A stretch of 64,000 nucleotides of DNA, taken from the NCBI RefSeq assembly GCF_052180215.1, contig NZ_CP197471.1, forward strand, positions 158,001 to 222,000. Direction: 5' to 3'. This DNA comes from Pseudoneobacillus sp052180215 (GTDB lineage Bacteria > Bacillota > Bacilli > Bacillales > Cytobacillaceae). Made by a program: the position numbers and the translations under genes. How positions within the stretch are numbered: position 1 is the stretch's first letter; every line of letters starts with the position of its first letter. This document shows, piece by piece, positions 8,769 to 16,826 of the stretch. The notes beneath the pieces were generated by a model that was not told the DNA's origin, did not search any database, and saw only the letters and a list, made by a program, of their open reading frames with translations.

Positions 8769-8798
8769 ATTATCATATAGAATTTATTATTTTGTCAA
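8769..8798 (-). promoter_or_regulatory. Sigma-A promoter of ahpCF
   Basis: Minus strand TTGACA (plus 8793-8798), 18-bp spacer, GATAAT (plus 8769-8774); consensus -35. The predicted start point falls just before the PerR-like box. Confidence 0.75.
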
Positions 8799-9004
8799 GT
8801 GAGATGTCCCAAAATCGACTGACTTTTTAAATGAAATTCCCATTGAAGACGGTAGAGACAATTAATAGGGGAATAGAACTATTACTTTCAAGTTAGGTTA
8901 TTTTATTAATTTTGATAAGTCACACTTAGATTAGGTTTCTATACCTTTCAACCTCCACTTTCTACCATAAAATGAATAATCGACCTATGAGGAGGTGAAA
9001 GAAT

Positions 9005-9586
9005 TTGAGCTTTCCTAACATACCGAATGTAACACCTTCGATTGATATTAATAGGGAGGATGTTATTAACCTTCTATTAGCTTCCATAGCCTTTGAGGAG
9101 TTAGGGTTGGCGCATATTATCAATGCAGAAGCTGAAAAGATTCAGGCTGTCCTAGGTACATTACCAGAATCATCTGTTCGTGCTGGAAGTGTTGCTGATT
9201 TAATTGCCATAAACGACTCTGTAAATCAAACTCTAAAAACGGTGATTAAAAAGGAAATGCTATTACAGTTTAAACTTGAGGATATTTTAGACATCCCAAC
9301 TTGTCAGGTCTCAGTAATAGCACGCCTAGAGTTACCATCACAACCTGGTGCAACTCAATATAGATTTTTTGGAAATGCACAAGGAACAAATCAAGTTTCC
9401 GTTGAGATCCTCGTGAATGAAAATGTTGTTGGTTCAACAACTGCGAACGTAGCAAATAACCAATTCCAGGCTGTCTTATTCGTACCTGTCGTTCCTGGCC
9501 AAATTACTATTCGAGTTCGTTCTCTAGATGGAGATTGCGAATTTGAGCGACTTGTTACATCTATTCCTCTTATTCCAGCTCAATAA
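9005..9586 (+). CDS. Putative spore-surface (exosporium-like) protein
   Basis: 193-residue protein in two parts. The N-terminal third (DVINLLLASIAFEELGLAHIINAEAEKIQAVLGTL) matches from memory the helical leader on spore-surface and collagen-like proteins of Bacilli and Clostridia, which are rich in 'EELGLAHI..AE.EK.Q..LGTL'. The C-terminal half (about 95-190) is beta-rich and ends in LIPAQ, without collagen GXY repeats. Start is TTG at 9005, preceded by a near-perfect GAGGAGGTGA. Single-gene unit with two terminators behind it. Role in the spore coat or exosporium is inferred from the N-terminal similarity; the rest is unknown. Confidence 0.65.
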   Translation: MSFPNIPNVTPSIDINREDVINLLLASIAFEELGLAHIINAEAEKIQAVLGTLPESSVRAGSVADLIAINDSVNQTLKTVIKKEMLLQFKLEDILDIPTCQVSVIARLELPSQPGATQYRFFGNAQGTNQVSVEILVNENVVGSTTANVANNQFQAVLFVPVVPGQITIRVRSLDGDCEFERLVTSIPLIPAQ

Positions 9587-9599
9587 TCGTAATGAAAAG

Positions 9600-9632
9600 G
9601 CCAACTTTACCGCACGGAAGTTGGCTTTTTTA
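9600..9632 (+). terminator. Terminator after the spore-surface-like gene
   Basis: Stem GCCAACTT (9600-9607) with AAGTTGGC (9618-9625), followed by six T. Confidence 0.85.
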
Positions 9633-9664
9633 TGGTCTTATGTATATGGATTAAAAGTAAAAGA

Positions 9665-9689
9665 GCCAGTCTAAAAATGACTGGTTTTT
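9665..9689 (+). terminator. Second hairpin terminator in tandem
   Basis: Stem CCAGTC (9666-9671) with GACTGG (9679-9684), 7-nt AT loop, then five T. It doubles the terminator 40 bases upstream. Confidence 0.65.
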
Positions 9690-9765
9690 CATTTTACTGT
9701 ACTTTACTATCAATATTTTCTATCATTATGGCTAGGAAACAACATGATAAAAAGGAGTGGATATC

Positions 9766-10722
9766 ATGACGGAACAACGGGAGTTGGCGACTTTTGCAGG
9801 CGGATGCTTTTGGTGTATGGTATCTCCATTTGATGAGCAGCCAGGGATTCTTAAAGTTATTTCAGGATATACGGGTGGATCTACTGAAAACCCTACCTAT
9901 GAAGAAGTTTGCTCTGAAACGACGGGACACTATGAGGCTGTCCAAATAACTTACGATCCAACTATTTTTCCTTATAAAAAATTACTACAATTATTTTGGC
10001 AACAAATCGATCCGACGGATGCAGGCGGTCAGTTTAATGATCGCGGTCTATCCTACCGAACGGCTATTTTTTACCATAGTGAAGAACAAAAGGATCAGGC
10101 AGAAGCATCAAAAGCGGAGCTTGCAGCGAGTGGTCGTTTTCAAAAGCCGATTGTAACGGAGATAATTCCAGCAGGCACATTTTACAAAGCGGAGGAAAAA
10201 CATCAGGGTTACTATAAAAAGAATCCTTTCCACTATAATCTTTATAAAGAGGGCTCCGGACGAGCACGTTTTATCCGCGAGAACTGGAGAAACCGTAAAA
10301 GTGATGAACAATTAAGAAAAGAACTGACCCCGATTCAATATGAAGTAACAAGAAATAATGCAACGGAGCCCCCATTTCAAAATGAGTTTTGGGACCATAC
10401 AGAGGAAGGAATTTATGTTGATATTATTTCAGGTGAACCATTATTCAGTTCAAAGGATAAATATGATGCTGGGTGTGGCTGGCCAAGCTTTACCAAACCT
10501 TTGCGTCGTAATGAAATTCACGAAAGATTTGATACTTCCCTTGGAATGAGAAGAATAGAAGTTCGCGGCAAAACGTCAGATTCGCACCTTGGCCACGTTT
10601 TTGATGATGGTCCTGGACCTGATCGTGCCCGCTACTGTATTAACTCGGCTGCGCTTCGTTTTGTTCCAAAGGAAAAGTTAATAGATGAAGGATATGGGGA
10701 ATTTGTTAAGTTATTTGAATAA
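9766..10722 (+). CDS. msrAB: Fused methionine sulfoxide reductase MsrA-MsrB
   Basis: Repairs oxidised methionine. MsrA (S-epimer) comes first: FAGGCFWCM with catalytic C14, then GYTGGSTENPTYEEV and the DPTDAGGQFNDRG segment. MsrB (R-epimer) follows from about residue 185: GCGWPSFTKPL, DSHLGHVFDDGP, and RYCINSAALRF with the catalytic Cys. The two zinc CxxC pairs of many MsrB enzymes are absent, so this is the zinc-free type. Start ATG at 9766 is favoured: AAAGGAGTGG sits 8 bases upstream and overlaps the alternative GTG at 9757. It lies close to ahpCF, giving a small oxidative-damage neighbourhood. Confidence 0.95.
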   Translation: MTEQRELATFAGGCFWCMVSPFDEQPGILKVISGYTGGSTENPTYEEVCSETTGHYEAVQITYDPTIFPYKKLLQLFWQQIDPTDAGGQFNDRGLSYRTAIFYHSEEQKDQAEASKAELAASGRFQKPIVTEIIPAGTFYKAEEKHQGYYKKNPFHYNLYKEGSGRARFIRENWRNRKSDEQLRKELTPIQYEVTRNNATEPPFQNEFWDHTEEGIYVDIISGEPLFSSKDKYDAGCGWPSFTKPLRRNEIHERFDTSLGMRRIEVRGKTSDSHLGHVFDDGPGPDRARYCINSAALRFVPKEKLIDEGYGEFVKLFE

Positions 10723-10767
10723 AATGATGATGTTTTGAAAAAATTTTTCCGAGGAAAGGGGGCTGAC

Positions 10768-11412
10768 ATGGAAAAGATAACAGTAAGATCGCTATTAGAT
10801 GTCATTGGAGAGTTATTTTCGGATGAAATCTCAATAGCTGTATCTAATACAAAGGAATATATTTATTATCGACCCAGCAAACGAATTGATTTAAAAATAA
10901 GTCCCGGGGACCCTGTTAAGGAAGGGACAATTGCCTATAAAGCGTTAGAGACGAAACAAAAAGTTTCAGAATTTATCAATCGTGATGTTTTTGGAGTTCC
11001 CTATCATGGGATGGCGGTCCCTTTTTTGCATGACGGAAAGCTAGAGGGATGCGTAACAGCCATTTATCCAGCGTTAACAGAAGGGAAATCTGTTGTAACA
11101 GTTAAAACGAACGATGGCTGGATTCCCATTCCATTTTCTCAAGTGGTTTACTTAGAGGCAAAGGATAAAAAGACGTTTGTGAACACAAAGGAATATTCGG
11201 GAACTCATAAAAACTCCCTACAAGAATTTGAATATTTGTTGCCGAAGGAGAACTTTATTAGGTGCCACCGATCGTATATCGTCAATGTTCATCATATTAA
11301 AATGATTTATCCAGATACCCATTCCACGTTTTTGCTATCCATGAATAACGGAGATCAAATTCCTGTCAGCCAATCATACTCTAGTTATTTCAGAAAGCTG
11401 CTTGGTTTTTAG
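10768..11412 (+). CDS. LytTR-family DNA-binding regulator with N-terminal sensor-like domain
   Basis: 214-residue transcriptional regulator. The N-terminal half (about 1-100) looks like a small PAS/GAF-type fold: it begins with SLLDVIGELFSDEISIAV and has AVPFLHDGKLEGCVTAIYP. The C-terminal half (about 108-214) is a LytTR domain, with IPFSQVVYLEAKDKKTFVNT, NFIRCHRSYIVNVHHI and the final Ser-rich YSSYFRKLLGF. There is no response-regulator receiver domain. Start at 10768 is chosen for GAGGAAAGGGGG just upstream; a TTG at 10735 lacks a site. It ends 132 bases before the CoA-transferase gene, which it probably controls in response to a small metabolite (inference). Confidence 0.85.
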   Translation: MEKITVRSLLDVIGELFSDEISIAVSNTKEYIYYRPSKRIDLKISPGDPVKEGTIAYKALETKQKVSEFINRDVFGVPYHGMAVPFLHDGKLEGCVTAIYPALTEGKSVVTVKTNDGWIPIPFSQVVYLEAKDKKTFVNTKEYSGTHKNSLQEFEYLLPKENFIRCHRSYIVNVHHIKMIYPDTHSTFLLSMNNGDQIPVSQSYSSYFRKLLGF

Positions 11413-11544
11413 AAAAATGCTGCTTGGGAATCGAATATTGCTGTTTTATCTGAATTTTCTCTAATCTAATCCTTAAATCTCAACCTTGATAGGTAAATAG
11501 GTAAAATGATTTTATATATTCATTTATGAGAGAGGGATAGGTTT

Positions 11545-13062
11545 ATGGAGAAAAAAATGGAACGTGTTAGGGATCCTCGTCTACAAAATCGCATCGTGAC
11601 AGCAGAGGAAGCAGCATCTTGGATTCAAGATGGTATGACGCTAGGGTTAAGTGGTTTTACACGTGCGGGTGACGTGAAAGCGGTTCCATTTGCTTTAGTA
11701 AAAAGAGTTCAAGAAGAGCAAAAACCATTTAAGGTAAATGTATATACGGGGGCATCATTAGGATCAGATGTCGATAAATTGTTTGCAGAAGCAGGTATCT
11801 TAGGAAAAAGACTTCCGTTTCAAGCGGATCCAACCATGCGCAAAGGAATTAATCAAGGTGATTTTTTATTTGTTGATCAACATTTGTCGCATACAGCTGA
11901 ATTAATCCGTTCTGATGTAATGGGTGTCGATGTCGCTATTTTGGAAGCGGTTGCAATTACAGAGGATGGACTTGTGATTCCGACAACTTCTATTGGGAAC
12001 TCATTATCCTTTGCGTTAAATGCCAAATCCATCATTATAGAAATAAATGTAGCGCAAACACCAGAGCTTGAAGGCTTACATGATCTTTATGAACCAGGAA
12101 AACAAGGATCAAGAGATCCGATTCCGCTTACTAAACCAAATGATAGAATTGGAACGATTGGAATTCCTGTTGATGTGGAAAAAGTAAGAGGAATCGTATT
12201 TACCGATCAATTGGATTCTCCATCTACCATCGTTCCTCCTGACGAAGAAACGGTGATGATGGCTAATCATTTGATAGACTTCCTTCGTCGTGAAGTCGAA
12301 GTTGGCAGACTTTCAACCAATCTCGCTCCTTTACAATCTGGAATTGGTTCCATTGCTAATGCTGTTCTGCACGGAATGTTAAATTCAGAATTTGAAAATT
12401 TAGAGGTTTACTCTGAGGTTTTACAAGATGCTGTATTCGATTTAATGGATGCTGGTAAAGTTACATTTGCTTCATGCTGTTCGATTACTCTTTCTGATCA
12501 AAAAATGCATGAGGTATTCTCGAATTTTGAACAGTATCGAGAAAGATTAATTATGCGACCTCAAGAAATTTCCAATCATCCTGAGATCATCCGTCGACTC
12601 GGATTAATCTCGATCAATACGGCGCTCGAGCTTGATATATATGGAAATGTTAATTCAACTCATGTTTCCGGAACAAAAATGATGAACGGAATAGGCGGTT
12701 CTGGTGATTTTGCAAGAAACGCGAGATTAGCTATCTTTGTAACCAAGTCCATTGCAAAAGGCGGAAATATCTCCAGTATCGTTCCATTTGTCTCCCACGT
12801 CGATCATACCGAGCACGATGTTGATGTCATTGTAACTGAACAAGGCTATGTCGATTTACGTGGGCTTGCACCGAGAGAACGAGTGGAACGCATTATCGAA
12901 AATTGTGCTCACCCCATGTACCGCAACCAGCTTCGTGAATATTATCAGGAAGCACTTATAAGAGGTGGCCAAACCCCTCATGTATTAGAAAAAGCCTTTT
13001 CATGGCATTCCAACTTTGCTAAGAATGGAACGATGCTTGAAAAACAGGCAGTAACAGTATAA
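11545..13062 (+). CDS. Acetyl-CoA hydrolase/succinyl-CoA:acetate CoA-transferase family protein
   Basis: Class I CoA-transferase of the AarC/Cat1 family, 505 residues, the usual length. It probably moves CoA between succinyl-CoA (or another acyl-CoA) and acetate. Visible marks: GIGSIANAVLHGM followed by LEVYSEVLQDAVFDLM, in which E291 fits the catalytic glutamate that forms the glutamyl-CoA thioester; GGSGDFARNARLAIF; and the C-terminal VDVIVTEQGYVDLRGL signature. Start ATG is preceded by GAGAGAGGGAT. Directly downstream of the LytTR regulator. The acyl donor and the physiological direction cannot be read from sequence. Confidence 0.9.
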   Translation: MEKKMERVRDPRLQNRIVTAEEAASWIQDGMTLGLSGFTRAGDVKAVPFALVKRVQEEQKPFKVNVYTGASLGSDVDKLFAEAGILGKRLPFQADPTMRKGINQGDFLFVDQHLSHTAELIRSDVMGVDVAILEAVAITEDGLVIPTTSIGNSLSFALNAKSIIIEINVAQTPELEGLHDLYEPGKQGSRDPIPLTKPNDRIGTIGIPVDVEKVRGIVFTDQLDSPSTIVPPDEETVMMANHLIDFLRREVEVGRLSTNLAPLQSGIGSIANAVLHGMLNSEFENLEVYSEVLQDAVFDLMDAGKVTFASCCSITLSDQKMHEVFSNFEQYRERLIMRPQEISNHPEIIRRLGLISINTALELDIYGNVNSTHVSGTKMMNGIGGSGDFARNARLAIFVTKSIAKGGNISSIVPFVSHVDHTEHDVDVIVTEQGYVDLRGLAPRERVERIIENCAHPMYRNQLREYYQEALIRGGQTPHVLEKAFSWHSNFAKNGTMLEKQAVTV

Positions 13063-13079
13063 TTTTAAAATAGAACAAA

Positions 13080-13110
13080 AGGGGCAACTAATCACGCTGC
13101 TCCTTTTTTT
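13080..13110 (+). terminator. Terminator after CoA-transferase gene
   Basis: 7-bp stem AGGGGCA (13080-13086) with TGCTCCT (13098-13104, one G-U), followed by a run of T. Confidence 0.75.
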
Positions 13111-13155
13111 ATTCAACGATTATAATGAACTGTGAGGAATAAGGAGGATACATGC

Positions 13156-13386
13156 ATGTATTTAACGATAAAAGAGGCTGCAGAGTACTTAAGTATGAGC
13201 GAACAAGCAATGGAAAAACTCATTCAACAAAAAAAGGTTCGTGCTCTTTTTGATGGTGAGCAGTACCTTGTTTATAAAGAACAATTTAACACCCATTTGA
13301 AACAGCTTGAAAAATACAAATTTTTAGTGGAAGAGGTTCTAAATGAACCAATCCCAGAAGATATCGATGTAAAGGATGAAGATTAA
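13156..13386 (+). CDS. Small excisionase/MerR-type helix-turn-helix protein
   Basis: 76-residue protein starting MYLTIKEAAEYLSMSEQAMEKLIQQKKV, a typical winged helix-turn-helix of the excisionase family (HTH_17), then an acidic C-terminal tail (EPIPEDIDVKDED). Start at 13156 is chosen because AAGGAGG lies 8 bases upstream; the GTG at 13132 overlaps that site. No integrase, transposase or attachment site is near, so it is more likely a small chromosomal DNA-binding protein than a phage excisionase. Target unknown. Confidence 0.75.
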   Translation: MYLTIKEAAEYLSMSEQAMEKLIQQKKVRALFDGEQYLVYKEQFNTHLKQLEKYKFLVEEVLNEPIPEDIDVKDED

Positions 13387-13474
13387 CAATTAATTAAATA
13401 GACACCCATTAACTAGCATAATTTCGTTTTCTTTAGGAAAAATAATGAGTAACTACGTTAATGGAGTGAAATGA

Positions 13475-13966
13475 ATGTCTCCAAAATTATTGTTTTATTC
13501 TTTGCTTAGTGTATCTTGGCTTACGACCTTTATCATCGGTAAAAAAAATGTAAGAAGATATACACCAGTGTCTATTTTTGCATCACTCCTCGTAACATTA
13601 GTGTATGTATCAGCTTACCATTTAGGATGGTGGAAGCTTAAAAAGCCAGTGATTCCCTGGTTGAAGTCGATTGATATCTCTTTTATTTATGGTCCATTTT
13701 TAGTAGGGACGATCGGTGTTTTCAGTCTTAGCTATCGATTTGGTTTCCGTATTTATATGCTCGCTAATATATTATTGGACAGTTTTTTTTCATTTGTATT
13801 TCTGCCTTTCTTAGAAAAATGGGGAATTGTAAAACTAAAAAAAGTTCAACATTTTGGTATTTGCGGACTAATGTTAGCTGTTGCGATTATCATCTATCCT
13901 TTTCAAAAATGGTTGGATGGGCAACAGAAAGATATTGAAAAGACAGTGGAAGAAAATAAAAAATAA
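13475..13966 (+). CDS. Multi-pass membrane protein of unknown function
   Basis: 163 residues with about four hydrophobic segments (near 5-22, 30-48, 68-88 and 125-145) and a charged, Lys-rich C-terminal tail (GQQKDIEKTVEENKK). It resembles small uncharacterised Bacillus membrane proteins with a W-rich loop (HLGWWKLKKPVIPWLKSI), but I cannot assign a named family. GGAGTGAAATGA before the ATG supports the start. Ends at an 11-bp terminator shared with the convergent gene downstream. Confidence 0.6.
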   Translation: MSPKLLFYSLLSVSWLTTFIIGKKNVRRYTPVSIFASLLVTLVYVSAYHLGWWKLKKPVIPWLKSIDISFIYGPFLVGTIGVFSLSYRFGFRIYMLANILLDSFFSFVFLPFLEKWGIVKLKKVQHFGICGLMLAVAIIIYPFQKWLDGQQKDIEKTVEENKK

Positions 13967-14000
13967 GCCTTCGAACTCCAAAAGGAATCAAGGCTTATTT
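13961..14000. terminator. Bidirectional terminator
   Basis: Perfect 11-bp stem AAATAAGCCTT (13961-13971) with AAGGCTTATTT (13990-14000); T-run on the plus strand. It lies between convergent genes. Confidence 0.8.
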
Positions 14001-14041
14001 TTTATTTTGGAAAATATATAAAATAGTATTCCTAATATAAG

Positions 14042-15049
14042 CTACTTTTTTAGTAAAGGATTTCTGAAATTGGCCCATCCTAATCGAGGGTCTATGATTC
14101 TATGCATTCGATGATAAAACGGCTGGAAGCCACATTTTGGCCAAAAAACGGAAGAAGAAAGATTGGTCATCCTCCAGTCTGTCATGATATATTTAATGTT
14201 CTTTTCCTTTAATACCCGAATGGCTTCATCCATTAGTGTTTTTCCGATTCCTTTTCCCGATGTATGTGGGAATGTCCCTGCGACACTAAGTTCGATGGCG
14301 TGCTCTGGTACTGCTAAATGGGAATCGATGGTCCAATAAGCTTGAAATCCAATAGGTTCACCGTTTTGTTCTGCTAGAACTATAAACGCATCTTCATCAT
14401 CTACTATTTGTCTATACCCATCTCTTATTTCCATAATATATTCCGGTAAAGCTACAGCATAAACAGGAGATTCATTTTGATAGGAGGATATAATGTCTGC
14501 CATGCTGCCTATTACTTCTCTATCTTCTAAGTTTGCCATTCTGGTCTTAATATTACTTTGAAGATTAAAAGGTTGGTAACTTTCAATATCAAGCACACCT
14601 TGAACCTGTTCAAAGCCAAAGGATAACCGCTGAAAAGCATCCACATATGTAAAATTAGCCATTGGTGCAATAGCATAATGGGCATAACATCCATAATCTA
14701 GCCATTCCTTAGATGTCTCTGCATACAGTAAGCGAATCAATTCGCCAGATTCTTCAAGTTTAATGGCTACCCCTTCATAAGGAACCCATGCATGCTTCCC
14801 TCGGGTTTCATCAAATTTTATTTGGGCAAACAGATAGCCAACAAGCTCTTCATTTTCAAAAGCACCTGTTCCTATGACTTTTTGATCTTGAAACATTTTT
14901 TCCAAAGAGTTAGAGATAAAAGATTCATTTAGTTTTTCGGTTTTTAGAAAAGGAAAGGATTCGATTTCCTTTAGTTGTCTATTGAATAAAAGCGGAGACA
15001 TGGATGGAATGTGCATTTTTTGAAGTGGACGAAATGTATACTTTTTCAA
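14042..15049 (-). CDS. GNAT-family N-acetyltransferase
   Basis: 335-residue acetyltransferase. The C-terminal half has the clear acetyl-CoA loop HTSGKGIGKTLMDEAI, followed by the late-motif strand YIMTDWRMTNLSSSVFWPKCGFQPFYHRM. The N-terminal half (about 1-175) looks like a second, degenerate GNAT fold. The substrate is unknown. The start is set at the TTG 15049, which has TAGGGGGAAC right upstream, giving MKKYTFRPLQK. The longer frame from TTG 15100 is unlikely, because its first codons read as a promoter-like TTGACT and have no ribosome site. Divergent from the peptidase gene at 15174. Confidence 0.8.
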   Translation of the reverse strand: MKKYTFRPLQKMHIPSMSPLLFNRQLKEIESFPFLKTEKLNESFISNSLEKMFQDQKVIGTGAFENEELVGYLFAQIKFDETRGKHAWVPYEGVAIKLEESGELIRLLYAETSKEWLDYGCYAHYAIAPMANFTYVDAFQRLSFGFEQVQGVLDIESYQPFNLQSNIKTRMANLEDREVIGSMADIISSYQNESPVYAVALPEYIMEIRDGYRQIVDDEDAFIVLAEQNGEPIGFQAYWTIDSHLAVPEHAIELSVAGTFPHTSGKGIGKTLMDEAIRVLKEKNIKYIMTDWRMTNLSSSVFWPKCGFQPFYHRMHRIIDPRLGWANFRNPLLKK

Positions 15050-15173
15050 AAGAGTTCCCCCTAAATTCCCTAATACGAAATATTTAAAATAATAAGTCAA
15101 TATAGTGTTATTAAATCAAAACGTCTATTAAAATAAAAGTATTAGTTTTTATAATAGTGGGAGGTCAAGGAAG

Positions 15174-16412
15174 ATGAGCAGTTATATTGCCACTGATGTT
15201 AGAGAAGTATATGAACTCGTATTGAAACAGCAAGCTGTGAAAGTTGGTTTAGACTTTTTAAAGGCAGACAATGAAAATACCGTAAAAGAGCAAGTGCACT
15301 TAACGGAAATCGCTGCTCCAACCTTTCAAGAGGAAGTCAGAGGGGAATTTTTCCAAAAGAGGTTTAAGGAATTAGGATTAGAGAATGTAAGAGTGGATCA
15401 GCATGGGAATGTTTACGGACTTAGATCTGGCAGTGGTGATGGACCCAAATTAGTAGTGTCAGCTCATCTTGATACCGTTTTTCCAGAAGGAACTGACGTA
15501 AAAGCGAAGGAGCGAGACGGAAAAATCTATGCACCGGGCATTGCCGATGATGGCAGGGGACTGGCTGTTTTGTTAACGTTAGTGCGCGCATTAAATGAAT
15601 CAAATGTAAAAACTACCGGTGATTTATTATTCGTTGCGACTGTTGGAGAAGAGGGCTTAGGAGATTTAAGGGGAGTAAAGGGATTATTTGGAGATAATCA
15701 TGATATTGATGGCTTCATCTCCATCGAGCCAGGAACTCCAAATGAAATTACCTATCTTGCCACTGGCAGCAGGCGTTACCGTATAACCTATAAAGGACCT
15801 GGTGGTCACAGCTTTGGCGATTTCGGAATGCCAAGTGCCATCCATGCGCTAGGCAGAGCTATCGCTAAGATTTCGGATGTACAAGTTTCCAAGAATCCAA
15901 AAACTACTTTTAATGTTGGAACGATAACGGGAGGAACCTCTGTCAATACCATTGCCCAAAGTGCAAGTCTGGTTCTTGATATGCGCTCCACATCCCAAGA
16001 TGAATTATCCGTTTTAGAAAAAGAAGTATTAGAAATTCTTGAACAATCCGCGAAAGATGAAAATTCACGTTGGGGCAAAGACGTTATTAAGGTAGAAACG
16101 GAACTGGTCGGTGATCGTCCTGCCGGCAGCCAGCCTGTAGACTCTGTGATTGTACAAGCAGCCCAAGCGGCTGCAAGTGTATTAGGTTTTGAACCGGAGT
16201 TGAATAATCCAAGTAGCACGGATTCCAATGTCCCAATCAGTTTAGGTATCCCAGCTGTAACCTTAGGTGGCGGCGGTGATTACGGCGGTTGCCATACTCT
16301 CGAAGAATATTTTGACCCGAAAGATGCCTTTTACGGTACGCAAAAAATCTTCCTAACCATGCTCGGACTTGTCGGAGTAAAGGAAGTAACCCAACCATTA
16401 TTAAAAAAATAA
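15174..16412 (+). CDS. M20-family metallopeptidase (tripeptidase T-like)
   Basis: Zinc-dependent cytoplasmic peptidase, 412 residues. Metal-site signatures are in order: SAHLDTVFPEG (His, Asp), GIADDGRGLAVLL (bridging Asp), VGEEGLGDLRG (catalytic Glu and ligand Glu), a dimerisation domain with GGHSFGDFGMPSAI, and a C-terminal His in GGCHTLEEYFD. Close in pattern to PepT-like di/tripeptidases of Bacillus. A strong ribosome site (GGGAGGTCAAGGAAG) precedes the ATG. It begins a run of three peptidase genes up to 20128, probably for peptide use as an amino-acid source; the exact substrate is not determined by the sequence. Confidence 0.88.
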   Translation: MSSYIATDVREVYELVLKQQAVKVGLDFLKADNENTVKEQVHLTEIAAPTFQEEVRGEFFQKRFKELGLENVRVDQHGNVYGLRSGSGDGPKLVVSAHLDTVFPEGTDVKAKERDGKIYAPGIADDGRGLAVLLTLVRALNESNVKTTGDLLFVATVGEEGLGDLRGVKGLFGDNHDIDGFISIEPGTPNEITYLATGSRRYRITYKGPGGHSFGDFGMPSAIHALGRAIAKISDVQVSKNPKTTFNVGTITGGTSVNTIAQSASLVLDMRSTSQDELSVLEKEVLEILEQSAKDENSRWGKDVIKVETELVGDRPAGSQPVDSVIVQAAQAAASVLGFEPELNNPSSTDSNVPISLGIPAVTLGGGGDYGGCHTLEEYFDPKDAFYGTQKIFLTMLGLVGVKEVTQPLLKK

Positions 16413-16423
16413 ATCGTAAGAAG

Positions 16424-16450
16424 AACTGCTGAATTTCAGCAGTTTTTTTT
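16424..16450 (+). terminator. Terminator after the M20 peptidase gene
   Basis: 10-bp inverted repeat AACTGCTGAA (16424-16433) with TTCAGCAGTT (16435-16444), then a run of T. Confidence 0.85.
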
Positions 16451-16489
16451 AATGGCTCTGTTAAAGAATATTATTTATTTTCTCCCTTG

Positions 16490-16707
16490 TTGATTGGAGC
16501 GGAAGGCGCGAAGACTCCTGTGGGAGTACGGGTCAGGGGAGACCTAGTAAAATGATCCATAGGAGGGATCATTTGTACCCCGCAGGCGTAAGCGCCGAGG
16601 AGGCTCGCCGAAACGCCCAAGGAAGAATTTGTTTTTTGAAAAAGCCGGCAGTAGGGCTTTTTCATAATTCTTCCCACGGAAAGCGAAGCGCCTGAAGCGG
16701 AAATCAA
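16490..16707. repeat. Dispersed Bacillaceae GC-rich repeat, copy A (expanded)
   Basis: About 218-bp GC-rich element with terminal inverted repeats TTGATT...AATCAA. It shares long matches with copy B at 38401-38528, such as GGAGCGGAAGG, GACTCCTG, GCGCCGAGGAGGC and CGGAAAGCGA. Relative to copy B it has two extra hairpins: one at 16545-16577 (AAATGATCC / GGATCATTT) and one at 16619-16674 (GGAAGAATT / AATTCTTCC with an inner GAAAAAGCC / GGCTTTTTC). Such elements are common between genes in Bacillaceae genomes. Confidence 0.8.
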
Positions 16708-16826
16708 TACGCAAGTCTAAGATAGCATCTTTAATAATAAAATTTACAGATAATTAAGAAAAAATAAAGGAATTTTTCTTCGTTTATCGAAATATTTATA
16801 AATCAGTATAGAAAGGGGATTTTCAT

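Larger units (their letters stand above)
8694..9004. other. Divergent gap, 311 bp
   Basis: Holds the ahpC promoter and PerR-like box on the left and the ribosome site of the next plus-strand gene on the right. CATAAAATG at 8966 vaguely recalls a sporulation sigma-K -10, but I see no matching -35. Confidence 0.5.
16413..16826. other. Intergenic gap, 414 bp
   Basis: Consists of a terminator, repeat copy A and an AT-rich stretch with the ribosome site of the next gene. No coding sequence is supported; the open frame across the repeat is a by-product of its GC-rich sequence. Confidence 0.7.

Noticed and set aside
13156..13386. Excisionase-like protein as sign of a prophage or integrative element
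   Set aside because: No integrase, no attachment-site repeats and no phage genes nearby; such small helix-turn-helix proteins also occur as plain chromosomal genes.
15050..15100. Longer N-terminus for the GNAT acetyltransferase
   Set aside because: The TTG at 15100 has no ribosome site and the codons look like a promoter region; TTG 15049 has a strong site and gives a protein that starts as expected.
16471..16707. 78-codon frame on the minus strand within the GC-rich repeat copy A
   Set aside because: Lies wholly in a dispersed repeat full of hairpins; no ribosome site, and the frame is not preserved in copy B.
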